Origin: Pycnococcus provasolii
Lineage: Eukaryota; Chlorophyta; Pseudoscourfieldiophyceae; Pseudoscourfieldiales; Pycnococcaceae
Reading direction: 5' to 3'
Assembly (NCBI GenBank): GCA_938743325.2
Contig: OW568870.1
Location: 62,001-126,000, forward strand
Length of the DNA stretch: 64,000 nucleotides
Shown here: positions 22,879 through 31,096 of the stretch, piece by piece
Position numbering within the stretch: position 1 is the stretch's first letter
Layout: each line of letters opens with the position of its first letter
The notes under the pieces: model-generated
Database searches by the model: none
What the model was told of the DNA's origin: nothing
Seen by the model: the letters and a program-made list of their open reading frames with translations, nothing else
Position numbers and translations under genes: made by a program

Positions 22879-22920
22879 GCTGGACAGAGTAAACTACACT
22901 TCGTTACTGTATGAGCGATC
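22879..22920 (-). repeat. 3'-flank repeat family, short copy
   Basis: Read on the minus strand this is GATCGCTCATACAGTAACG followed by AAGTGTAGTTTACTCTGTCCAGC. It matches the end of the 470-bp element at 40292-40767 in most positions and abuts the stop codon of the gene at 22921-24024. Confidence 0.7.
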
Positions 22921-24024
22921 TTAATCCATATCGAACAAGTCGCCGCCCGCCGCCGCCGCTGCTGGTGGTGGTGGTGCTGGTGATGCGTCAACATCCGCCT
23001 GATTCGTCTTCTTCACTGCCACGGGCTTGATGGTCCAAGCGTCGTCAGGTTCAGCATCCGCCCGCCGGCGTTCGGCGGCAACCGTGGCGACGCTGGGCAA
23101 TGTCACATCCGGCTTGATGGACGAAGCGGGAGCGCTTGGCGTCGCCTTCCTTTGTGCCTTGGCGTTGTCCTTATGATCAGAGGATGACGTCGTCGTCGTC
23201 GTCGACGACGACGACGCAGCCGCACCTTGTTTGTCGCGATACGCTTGCTCTTGCAGCCGCCGAAACTCCGCCTTCTGGAAGGTTGCCTCGTGGTCCTCGT
23301 CGTCGCTCACGTCAAGGTCGTCCCACCTGGTGTAGTCGACGGTTCCCTTGCGCTGCGCCGGTTGCGCGGGAGCTTTGGGTGCCTTTGACTTGGCGGGTGC
23401 GATCAGCGGTGTGATTTTCCGTGCACTTGCCTGTTGCTGCTGCTTCTGCGACTCCTCGCCTTCAGCCATAGAGTCAAACTTGGATGCCACCTGGCCAGCC
23501 ATCGCCTTGTAGAAGCGCTGCACCTTCTCGTTGTTGGCATACTTCTTCATGTTCCGAGCATCTTTCGCAATGTCTGCGACAGCTGCCATCACCTCCGGGT
23601 CGTCGAATCCTTCCATAAGGCTTGTGTTGCCCATCACCTCGCTGAGCGTCTCCTGCGTCGGCTTGAGCGCGTCCGTCACCGCAGCCTTGAACGCACTCGC
23701 ACGATCGTCGGTAGCGTCCACCTGAAACGGGCTTGAAGTTGCAGCCTTGTTTGGCCTGATGATCTCCACGCCGTCGTCAGCCTGCTCCGCCGCCTGCACC
23801 TGTTTCTTCGCCTTCTGCTTGGTCTTCGGCTTCGGCGGCGGTGCGTCGAAGAATCCTTTCGCCATGGGCTTGGGCTTCGCCTGGGGAGGTTGCGCCGCTC
23901 GCTTGGCGGCCGCCGCCGCCTCCACCTGGTCGTGTCGCAGGCGCTGCGCCTGTCCGATGGAGAGGCGCGTGCTCATATCCGCGAGGGGCGGAGGCGCGTC
24001 GTCGTCGTCGGACGAGTCGGACAT
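22921..24024 (-). CDS. STI1-like protein with Cdc37-type WDDLDVSDDED motif
   Basis: 367 aa from the ATG at 24024 (MSDSSDDDD). The frame continues upstream, but only by translating the CCCTAA repeat, so that start is rejected. Residues about 107-185 are helical and resemble STI1/heat-shock-binding segments (NTSLMEGFDDPEVMAAV). Residues about 227-246 (VDYTRWDDLDVSDDEDH) closely resemble the N-terminus of the Hsp90 co-chaperone Cdc37 (VDYSVWDHIEVSDDEDE), including the casein-kinase-2-type Ser. The rest is Lys/Pro/Ala-rich and probably disordered. A chaperone-adaptor role is plausible, but no Cdc37 kinase-binding domain follows. The gene forms a divergent pair, 210 bp apart, with the TML-like gene. 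Confidence 0.8.
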   Translation of the reverse strand: MSDSSDDDDAPPPLADMSTRLSIGQAQRLRHDQVEAAAAAKRAAQPPQAKPKPMAKGFFDAPPPKPKTKQKAKKQVQAAEQADDGVEIIRPNKAATSSPFQVDATDDRASAFKAAVTDALKPTQETLSEVMGNTSLMEGFDDPEVMAAVADIAKDARNMKKYANNEKVQRFYKAMAGQVASKFDSMAEGEESQKQQQQASARKITPLIAPAKSKAPKAPAQPAQRKGTVDYTRWDDLDVSDDEDHEATFQKAEFRRLQEQAYRDKQGAAASSSSTTTTTSSSDHKDNAKAQRKATPSAPASSIKPDVTLPSVATVAAERRRADAEPDDAWTIKPVAVKKTNQADVDASPAPPPPAAAAAGGDLFDMD

Positions 24025-24084
24025 GAAACGTCTGTGCAAGGAGGAGAGATGGAAAACTTCGGTATGCGCGGCCGGCAGGGGGAG

Positions 24085-24130
24085 CCCTAACCCTAGCCCT
24101 AACCCTAACCCTAACATGAAACCCTAACCC
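24085..24130. promoter_or_regulatory. CCCTAA (telobox-like) array in a bidirectional promoter
   Basis: Seven CCCTAA/CCCTAG units lie in the 210-bp gap between the starts at 24024 (minus) and 24235 (plus). Teloboxes (AAACCCTAA) are known promoter elements in plants; the role here is inferred from position. Confidence 0.65.
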
Positions 24131-24234
24131 ACAGCTGTTCGCTTGCTCGCTCGCGTGCCCTTCTTCTTCTTCTTTTTCTTTTCGGTTCCCCCCTTTCGCT
24201 GAAGACCTGCGAGCGCCTTTGCGCCTTGCAACGA

Positions 24235-26970
24235 ATGGCGCACCGCGGCAGCGCCGCGCTCGTGCGCCTCCTGCTCAACGGAGGAGGCGCGCACGAGCAA
24301 GCCAACTCCCAAGGGGGCGACGACGGGGACGACGACGTGCCGATCATCGTATGCACGGGGGCCATGTCCGTGTCCATGTCTCGTGCTGCTGCAACTGCAC
24401 TCGCATCTCGCCGCTCACAAAACCAGCAGCGTCGCGTGGACGTGGTGACGGACGCGCACGGCCGCTTTGCCGTGTTCGAGGTTCCCATCGGTGACGCGAG
24501 CGTTGTCGCGGTCGTCGTGCCCGCGCCGGCAGGCGTGGCTGAAAGGCCCATATGGGCGCACAGGGCAGCCCAGGCGGCGGCGGCCACCATAAGAGCGGGC
24601 GTTGGCAAGGGTGGCGTCGCCGCGGCGATAAAGACCAGAAAGAAGGATATTTCCGTCGCTCTCGAGCGTATTATCGCGGCAGCTGTGCAGCCTGCCGTCC
24701 TCGCGACGACAGCTGAGTGCGCCGTCGTGTCAGACGCGCCGACGCTACACACCTTGAAGGAAATTAGGCTGCCGGAAACTCCGCCGGAGGAGGCAAACTT
24801 GCAGGACCCCACGCCAGCGTGGGCGGTCGTCGCGGCTGCACGTCCTCGGTTAACGCAGCCTCAGCGTGCCCAGCCACCTGCGCCATCGCCACCACAATAC
24901 CAGCCTGTGCTAGAGGCTCCTCCGACACATGCTGTTGCTCCTCCCAATCAATCCTTTGGCTCGTTTGACGACGGTGCAGGTTTTGCCAGCTTCGGCGACA
25001 ACGTGGACGCAGGAGGCTTCGGCTTCGACTTTGGAGGCGGTGCAGCGACAGCGGCCGTGCCGCCAGCGCAGCCAACGACGGCTACACCGGCAGCGCCAGA
25101 TGCGGGCGGCTTCGGCTTCGACTTCGGAGGCGGTGCAGCGGCGACGGATGCAGCTGTTCCGCCAGTGCCAGATGCGGGCGGCTTCGGCTTCGACTTCGGA
25201 GGCGGTGCAGCGGCGACGGATGCAGCTGTTCCGCCAGTGCCAGATGCGGGCGGATTCGGCTTCGACTTCGGAGGCGGTGCAGCGACAGCGGCCGTGCCGC
25301 CAGCGCAGCCAACGACGGCTACACCGGCAGCGCCAGATGCGGGCGGCTTCGGCTTCGACTTCGGAGGCGGTGCAGCGGCGACGGATGCAGCTGTTCCGCC
25401 AGTGCCAGATGCGGGCGGCTTCGGCTTCGACTTCGGAGGCGGTGCAGCGGCGACGGATGCAGCTGTTCCGCCAGTGCCAGATGCGGGCGGCTTCGGCTTC
25501 GACTTCGGAGGCGGTGCCACAGCAGCGGTCGTGCCGCCAGCACAGCCAACGACGGCTACACCAGCAGCGCCAGATGCGGGCGGCTTCGGCTTCGACTTCG
25601 GAGGCGGTGCCACAGCAGTGGCAGTGCCGCCAGCACAGCCATCGACGGCTACACCGGCAGCGCCAGATGCGGGCGGCTTCGACTTCGACTTCGGAGGCGA
25701 TACAGCGGCAGCGACCGTTCCGCCAGCACAGCCATCGACGGCGACACCGGCAGCGCCAGATGCGGGCGGCTTCGGCTTTGACTTCGACTTCGGAGGTGGT
25801 GCACCACCGACGGCTACACCAGCAGCGCCGCTCGGCGATGCCTTGCCCCCTGCACCAGCACCAGATGCGGGCGGCTTTGACTTCGGCTTCGACTTCGGAG
25901 GCGGTGCACCACCGACGGCTACACCAGCAGCGCCGCTCGGCGATGCCTTGCCCCCTGCACCAGCACCAGATGCGGGCGGCTTTGACTTCGACTTCGGAGG
26001 CGGTGCACCACCGACGGCTACACCCCCAGCACCAGATGCTGGCGGCTTCGGCTTCGGCTTCGACTTCGGAGGCGGTGCGCCGCCGCCGGATACACAAGCA
26101 GCGCCGCTCGGCGGTGCCTTGCCCCCAGCACCAGATGCGGGCGGCTTCGGTTTCGGGTTTGGCGAGAGGGAGCCTCAGATTCGTGTTCCTCCTCCCTCGC
26201 CAATGTCAGCCGTACCGCCCATGAGCAGCTATGAGGACCCCTCTGCTCCGCCGTCGATTGGGTATCAAAAGCCGGGAGATCATGGCGTCGTCGAACATCA
26301 TCGAGCGCGCGTGCGAGGCGCACGCGTGGAGGCTTACGGCGTGCTCGGGGAAATGATAGGCTCCGTGGGCCTGACTCTTATCCTTCCATCATCGAGCGGC
26401 CTATCTGCGGGCGTGTGCATGCGCATTGCTGGCGCAGCCGGCGCTCCTGCAGGTTTGCCTGGTGGCGGCGCGGCGCAGATTCCAGCTGACGCAACAGGCG
26501 TGTGTTCAGGCCGCTACGTGCACCGCGCCTCGTTCCGCGAACGGCCGGTGCATGCGTCTTTGCACGCGCTCACGCCTCAATCCGCGCAAGGAATAGCGGT
26601 TGTCTGCTTGGTGGTGCGATACGAACCAGGTTGGCCTAATCCTCAGGATGCGGAGGACGTGAACATTAGCATATCGATCCCTTCTCAGGCAACTGCGCGC
26701 ATGATAGCAGCCTCTCCTGGTGGAGGTGAGATGGCGGACGGCTCTACGCTGACATGGCGCGGCCATCGCCTGGCTCCAGCTCGTGAGCTTCGCTTCCGCG
26801 TGCGGCTTAGCGGCCTGGGTGCGAAAGAGGTTGCGTGTATGGCTGCGGCGCGTGTAGTGGTACCAGAGCAGGTGATCGGGTCAGCCACCACGCCTTGCGG
26901 TTATAACATCAACGTTGGCGGGCTTGCGTGCGCGTCATCGTGGGACGCAAAGCTCGAGTGTGCTATCTAA
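24235..26970 (+). CDS. TML/TCUP-like TSET (TPLATE) adaptor with FGFDFGG repeats
   Basis: 911 aa from the ATG at 24235. Residues 1-160 look like a degenerate longin-type segment (VDVVTDAHGRFAVFEV, ALERIIAAAV). Residues 258-643 hold 14 units built on PDAGGFGFDFGGG, a Phe-rich repeat resembling adaptor-binding FxDxF motifs. Residues about 690-911 look like a mu-homology domain (YGVLGEMIGSVGL, VVCLVVRYEPGW, NISISIP, LTWRGHRL, then a Gly/Cys-rich C-terminal strand). This order (N-domain, FG/DF-rich linker, mu-homology domain) matches the plant endocytic subunit TML, whose linker contains GDFGGIEFG. Muniscin-type proteins recruit cargo and clathrin at the plasma membrane. The assignment rests on architecture and weak motifs and is moderate. 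Confidence 0.6.
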   Translation: MAHRGSAALVRLLLNGGGAHEQANSQGGDDGDDDVPIIVCTGAMSVSMSRAAATALASRRSQNQQRRVDVVTDAHGRFAVFEVPIGDASVVAVVVPAPAGVAERPIWAHRAAQAAAATIRAGVGKGGVAAAIKTRKKDISVALERIIAAAVQPAVLATTAECAVVSDAPTLHTLKEIRLPETPPEEANLQDPTPAWAVVAAARPRLTQPQRAQPPAPSPPQYQPVLEAPPTHAVAPPNQSFGSFDDGAGFASFGDNVDAGGFGFDFGGGAATAAVPPAQPTTATPAAPDAGGFGFDFGGGAAATDAAVPPVPDAGGFGFDFGGGAAATDAAVPPVPDAGGFGFDFGGGAATAAVPPAQPTTATPAAPDAGGFGFDFGGGAAATDAAVPPVPDAGGFGFDFGGGAAATDAAVPPVPDAGGFGFDFGGGATAAVVPPAQPTTATPAAPDAGGFGFDFGGGATAVAVPPAQPSTATPAAPDAGGFDFDFGGDTAAATVPPAQPSTATPAAPDAGGFGFDFDFGGGAPPTATPAAPLGDALPPAPAPDAGGFDFGFDFGGGAPPTATPAAPLGDALPPAPAPDAGGFDFDFGGGAPPTATPPAPDAGGFGFGFDFGGGAPPPDTQAAPLGGALPPAPDAGGFGFGFGEREPQIRVPPPSPMSAVPPMSSYEDPSAPPSIGYQKPGDHGVVEHHRARVRGARVEAYGVLGEMIGSVGLTLILPSSSGLSAGVCMRIAGAAGAPAGLPGGGAAQIPADATGVCSGRYVHRASFRERPVHASLHALTPQSAQGIAVVCLVVRYEPGWPNPQDAEDVNISISIPSQATARMIAASPGGGEMADGSTLTWRGHRLAPARELRFRVRLSGLGAKEVACMAAARVVVPEQVIGSATTPCGYNINVGGLACASSWDAKLECAI
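25006..26165 (+). repeat. Coding tandem repeats, 14 units (72-105 bp)
   Basis: Fourteen units start with GATGCGGGCGGCTTC and encode DAGGFGFDFGGG. Linkers alternate between AAATDAAVPPV and ATAAVPPAQPTTATPAA in a higher-order pattern (long-short-short, long-short-short) across units 1-6. This indicates segmental duplication of three-unit blocks. Confidence 0.9.
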
Positions 26971-27228
26971 ATTAAATTGTAAAGTAATGCAGTATGCGAA
27001 GAAGCTTACCACTCGTTGTTAAAAGGGTATAGTGGCGACGACAAGATTGACAACAACGAATGGATGATGGTTTGGAACAAAAAAAAATGGCAATATCTTT
27101 TTTTTCAGTGAACAGAAGACAGACAAAAAAAAGGAAGACAAAAGGGTACAGTGTCGCGCTGTGTATTCGTGTTATGGATTCGCAGTAGTGATTTTTTGTG
27201 TTGTGATTTTTTTGCGTGATTCGTCGTT

Positions 27229-27750
27229 TCAGAATTGGCCAAAGTAGTATCGTTTCTTCACGGGCTTCTTCACATCCCAGGTGCAGCTCATGCCTTCGGG
27301 GAATGTGACGAAGTCCCCCGCCTGGATGGCGACCGGCTCGCCACCGTCAGGCGTGACGACGACGTCGCCCTCGAGAATGAGGCACGACTCCTGCTCGCTG
27401 TACTGCCATGGGAACGTGCTTTCCTCGCACGACCACACGGGCCACTCTTTGACGCCGAGCTCGTCGAGGAACTGGTCGTCGACATTCTGTGTGAGTTTGA
27501 TTCCCGAGGTTGTGGTTGTGGTTGTGACTGTGCTTCCCATGACAGGTTTGGAGGTCTTTCGCGAGAAGAGTCCGAACACCACGGCTGCGGGTCCCCGTCC
27601 GGAGGTTGCGGAGGTAACACCACTTGTGCGCTTCTGCTGCTGCTTCTGCTGCTGCTGCCGCTGCTTCAAGGAGACTTGGGGGCGGAACGGAAGTGAGGAA
27701 ATGCGCACATTATTGCAACCACCACCAATAATTGGGAGTTGTGAGGGCAT
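27229..27750 (-). CDS. PTAC18: pTAC18-like plastid cupin
   Basis: 173 aa from the ATG at 27750; an upstream in-frame Met at 27846 opens on Leu/Cys-rich sequence that looks like UTR. Residues 1-75 are basic, Gln- and Ser-rich, consistent with a transit peptide. Residues 80-173 form a single small cupin of the ureidoglycine-aminohydrolase-like class: LGVKEWPVWSCEESTFPW, ESCLILEGDVVVTPDGGEP, GDFVTFPEGMSCTWDV. These match the plant pTAC18/RmlC-like cupins found with the plastid transcription complex. The usual metal-binding His residues are absent (EESTFPW, QESC), so enzymatic activity is doubtful. The function of the family is poorly known. The gene converges with the TML-like gene. Confidence 0.85.
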   Translation of the reverse strand: MPSQLPIIGGGCNNVRISSLPFRPQVSLKQRQQQQKQQQKRTSGVTSATSGRGPAAVVFGLFSRKTSKPVMGSTVTTTTTTSGIKLTQNVDDQFLDELGVKEWPVWSCEESTFPWQYSEQESCLILEGDVVVTPDGGEPVAIQAGDFVTFPEGMSCTWDVKKPVKKRYYFGQF

Positions 27751-28453
27751 TGGCAAAAGGGAAAGCGAGCGAGAAAGACACAAACAAACAGAGTGGAGTG
27801 GAATGGAATGCACACACAACCACAAACTGGTAAACAAAGCAAACACGGCTGAGAACCGAACGCGAACGCGAACGGTGCTGAGTGTGATGGCGGACTGCCA
27901 CCTGAAGGAAGGGCGGGGGAGCGGAGAGGACTTCTAATAAGGAAGACGAGGAGCCAATAATTGAAAAAAACAAATCCAAATTCCAATCCCCTCCCTCAGG
28001 TGTCAGGCCTCAATACTCGTGGCTCGATCAGAAGGCTCGACCATTCGATCGATCGGTGCTAATTCATTCAATGAAGATGAATCCCCTCTCTCTCACGAAT
28101 CATCCCTCCCCTTCATCAAGGCAGTAGACGTCTCCTCAGTCCTCTCCCACCACGAAGATTACCCCCTTATGGACCGTGGTTAGATTTTTTTGCCACTCAG
28201 TGCATTTTTGGGGCTCAAGTTCACGCGGGAAGATGACAATTGACAAGAGGTTTCATGAAATCGCGTTGGGCCATTTGGGTTTCGGGGTTGGGGTTGGGGT
28301 TTGGGAATCTTGAGATTGTGTGGACTGTGGGGATTCCTCGTGGGAATGTGGGGATCCCTTGTTAGACGGTGGCAGAATTATTGGTATTGGGTCCATCCTC
28401 TTCTTCGCCCTGCCCTGCCCTGCTCTTCGTCATCTCCCATCCTCCGAATCCAG
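27751..28453. other. 0.7-kb divergent intergenic region
   Basis: Between the cupin (minus) and GNAT (plus) genes. It contains GATCGATC-type words near 28050 and a GGGGTTGGGGTT run at about 28280-28310 just upstream of the GNAT gene. I see no gene. Confidence 0.5.
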
Positions 28454-29244
28454 ATGGCGCACGCCGCCACGCACACACCAGCGACGGCAGTTCAAAGGGG
28501 CAGCGCAACAAGGCACAGACGGACGGGTGCACCTACGCGCCCACGACTAGGGGCATCCTCGACGACACACACTATAAAGTGGCGTCTCTCGTCTGCCAAA
28601 AGGGTGGCTGAACTCGACGACGAAGGACTCGCGTGGTCCGTCGCGCAGCTGCGTGCGGAGGCGTACTTCGAGGAGTCCACGAACAGATTCAAAAAGAGCC
28701 TGGAAAGAAAATACGCGCAGAGGGAGGAGGAGGCGCTGCTCGCACACCTCAGACTCAAGCCTGGTGCGAAGTGCTGGGACGGATCAAATGTGAAGGTGTG
28801 CCTGCTCGTGCACGGCGATCAAAGCAACGACGACGTCATCGGCGCGCTTGACGTCAGTCTGCGCGACGACTGGGTGTACTTGGACAACGTGTGCGTTTCC
28901 GAGGAGGCGAGGCGTCGCGGTGTTGCGAGCGCACTCGTCCGCGCCGCCGCGGAAAAGGCTGCAGGCTGGGGCGTTCACGCGGTGTACGCGCACGTGGTCA
29001 AGGGCAATACTCCCGCAGAGGTGCGCACACGTTTGGTTCTCCTTTTTTTTAATCTCTGGACGCAAATTTGTGCTAACGTATTCCCCTCCCTCTTTTCCAA
29101 AAACACCAACCATCGCAGGCGTGTTATGCACGCCTCGGTTTCGTCGATTCGAACGACGAGGCGCGTCATACGGTGATTGCGAGAGCTCTGCCGCACTTAC
29201 CCCCTGGAGCACGTCTCATCCAGGCTGACTTGCCTCTTTCCTAA
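28454..29244 (+). CDS. Plastid GNAT-family N-acetyltransferase
   Basis: Two exons (28454-29020, 29119-29244) encode 230 aa. Residues 1-50 are basic and rich in Ala, Thr and Ser, like a transit peptide. The catalytic fold spans about 110-225: YLDNVCVSEEARRRGVASAL is the acetyl-CoA pyrophosphate loop (R/Q-x-x-G-x-A), and exon 2 supplies ACYARLGFVDS, the classic C-terminal Y-x-R-x-GF motif. Without splicing that motif is lost, which supports the intron. Plant plastid GNATs acetylate lysines and protein N-termini; the substrate here is unknown. An ATG-like start at 28301 is rejected as it opens on Gly/Trp-rich UTR-like sequence. Confidence 0.88.
29021..29118 (+). other. Intron in the GNAT gene
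   Basis: A 98-nt intron, donor GCAGAG|GTGCGC and acceptor CATCGCAG|GCGTG, phase 0. Joining gives NTPAE-ACYARLGF, the expected GNAT sequence. Confidence 0.9.
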
Positions 29245-29250
29245 CCACAA

Positions 29251-29290
29251 GATGGCTCGTTCAGTAACGGAGTGTACTTTACTTTGTCCA
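29251..29290 (+). repeat. 3'-flank repeat family, short copy
   Basis: GATGGCTCGTTCAGTAACGG, then AGTGTACTTTACTTTGTCC, six bases after the GNAT stop codon. Same family as 22879-22920. Confidence 0.65.
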
Positions 29291-29364
29291 AACAAAAATA
29301 GATCGAGGGACGTCCATTTCCCACGAAGAACGTTTCCTTAAACACGCGTTGTTGTGGGATGGGT

Positions 29365-29393
29365 TCCCTAACCCTAACAGAAACCCTAACCCA
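29365..29393 (+). promoter_or_regulatory. CCCTAA telobox-like repeats
   Basis: Three CCCTAA units, two adjacent and one separated by CAGAA, about 240 bases upstream of the ATG at 29627. Confidence 0.5.
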
Positions 29394-29626
29394 CTAGGCA
29401 AGCACACGGGGATCGTCTAGCGATGGATCCCCGGAAAGGGGGCCGGAACGCACCCCCTTCCCCCCCGCAGGTTTTCTTTTGTTGACTCGAGAAAATGGGT
29501 CTGGTCGTCCCCCCCGTCCCGTCGTTTTCTACGTCCCGACGGTTTGCTCGACACGCCAATCTGTCGGCCGAGCCTTGCCTAACTGTCTCGGAGCACCGCA
29601 CCGCACCCGTCAGCAAGCCACCAACC

Positions 29627-30176
29627 ATGGCGGAGCAGCCTCTCTCCAACCTGCCCGGCGACGTCTCGTACAAAATTGTAGGAACGACGAACTCCAACAA
29701 CCCGGCGGTACGTCCTCCGTGAACCTGCTTTCGTGAGTGAAGATTCGACTTAAGTCCGCGTATCTTGCACCTTGCAGCCTTCATTGATGTCTTCTCCCCT
29801 CACAAACGCGTTCTCTTTCTAACACGAAGACAAATGCACACAAACAAACAAACAAACGAACGAACAAACAAACTTCGTTCTTTCTCTTCAGAGCTTTCCG
29901 TTCGTGGCAGAGCACACGTTCCTCGACGCTCCGAAGTCGCACTACAACAGCACGCACAACACCTACGCACCAGCCTTGGACAAGTGGGTGGACCCGTTAA
30001 AGACGATTCAACAGCAAGAGGCGAAAGATATCTTGGAGCCATACGCGCGGCCGTTGGTGCAAGGACAGGCGCCGTATCTTGACACCTCCAACTCCATCAA
30101 AAAGTTTTCGTGTACTTGGAATCATCCAGAGTCCATCGACGACGACCCGAATGTTACGCTGCTATTCCGCGCCTAG
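29627..30176 (+). CDS. Small conserved-looking protein of unknown function
   Basis: Exons 29627-29707 and 29892-30176 encode 121 aa. The ATG at 29627 sits in ACCATGG context. The protein is soluble, without a signal peptide or TM, and rich in Pro, Tyr, His and Trp (PFVAEHTFLDAPKSHYN, LDKWVDPLKTIQQQEAKD, KKFSCTWNHPESIDDDP). The even composition and Trp/His content argue for a real folded or peptide-binding protein; small microtubule-inner proteins of cilia have a similar look, but I do not recognise a family. Splicing is in phase 0. Confidence 0.75.
29708..29891 (+). other. Intron in the small unknown gene
   Basis: 184 nt, donor CGGCG|GTACGT and acceptor TTCTCTTCAG|AGC. It contains AAAC/AAAG tetranucleotide runs. 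Reading through it would stop after six codons. Confidence 0.8.
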
Positions 30177-30209
30177 GCATGCACACCAGGAGTTAAAAGT
30201 TAAAAACAC

Positions 30210-30680
30210 TTATTCAGTAATGAAGTTGCAATTTGGTTTGTCCAACGGTTGTCCATTCACACCATTCACTTTCACCATTCAGCCCATTCACCGGTGCCAT
30301 TCACTGCGCGTTTTTGTTCATGGCGCAGGTGATTTCGAAGGCTGTATCACTCTATCAGGGCGCTTTCGTTGGCGTAGTGAGGTCTCCGGTTGCGACTTGT
30401 TTTTCGTTGATGTCATCGCCATCGCCACCAACCATGCAACAACACGATGACTTAAGGGTCACACGTACTACTCTACCTCCCGCTAGAGTAGTATCTAAAG
30501 GAGTTCAACGTGTGGGAAAAGGAGTTGTCTTGGAGTTGAGACTGCAATTATGTATTTACAAACAATGTACACACAAACTCCTACGAGTTATTTTCAAAAA
30601 AGTCCTCGTCAGCGTCTTCACCCCAATCACTGATGACACGCGCGTGGAAAACGTCCGTCTCCGCCTCGCTTTCCAAGAGT
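30210..30680 (+). repeat. 470-bp dispersed repeat, copy 1
   Basis: Nearly identical (by eye over 90%) to the reverse complement of 40292-40767. It begins TTATTCAGTAATGAAGT 34 bases after the stop of the small gene and ends CTTTCCAAGAGT. It has an internal hairpin with arms TACTACTCTA (30466-30475) and TAGAGTAGTA (30484-30493), retained in both copies. The frame inside (30233-30754) has no recognisable protein, and the two copies do not share a single intact frame start, so I treat it as a non-coding mobile or regulatory repeat. Confidence 0.85.
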
Positions 30681-31096
30681 CCCGCACCTGCCTGCTAGAT
30701 GAGCGGTCGCATCGTACGACGCGTCGTCGAGGAGTAGTGCAGTGGTGGCGCTGACGCGTGCGCGTCGGCGTGCACGCGAAGCATGCTGCTTACGTGCTGC
30801 TTATCAGACTGCAATCAGCGGATGATTGATTGTGAGAGAATGCTGCTCGCTCAAATCAGTCAATACATAACCCTTTTTCAGTCGGAGGGTCGGGGAAGAG
30901 GGGAAGAGGGACCCGCTGTAGAGTGTAGATCCAGGAGGAGGCGGAGCCGGACAGCCGGAGGGCGGAGGAGAGAAATAAATATCCGACAAGGAACTTGTCG
31001 GTTGAGGGTGTTTATTAGGAACAAGAACACCCTTTGTTTCCCTTTTTTCCCCTTGTCAGAACGAGACGCACGCTTGACACGTTTTGGGCCCGACCT
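30681..31096. other. 5' flank of the isocitrate dehydrogenase gene
   Basis: Unique sequence between the 470-bp repeat and the IDH start. It holds GCATGCTGCTTACGTGCTGC and a purine-rich GGAGGAGGCGGAGCC tract. No gene seen. Confidence 0.5.

Noticed and set aside
23191-23216. 26-bp perfect palindrome GTCGTC...GACGAC
   Set aside because: It arises from adjacent Ser and Thr codon runs in the STI1-like gene; low-complexity origin is the simpler explanation.
24085-24130. Chromosome end or telomere
   Set aside because: The arrays are short, interstitial and flanked by genes on both sides; better read as promoter elements or scars.
24910-26097. Long minus-strand and second plus-strand frames opposite the Phe-rich repeat gene
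   Set aside because: They are shadows of the in-phase tandem repeat, which keeps other frames open; their translations are repetitive Arg/Cys- or Gln-rich with no domain.
28301-28453. Upstream start for the GNAT gene
   Set aside because: The added residues are Gly/Trp/Leu-rich and follow a GGGGTT run; the ATG at 28454 opens a typical transit peptide.
30233-30754. 173-codon frame in the 470-bp repeat and its counterpart at 40278-40808
   Set aside because: No recognisable protein; the two copies open in different contexts and the shared reading looks incidental to a conserved DNA repeat.
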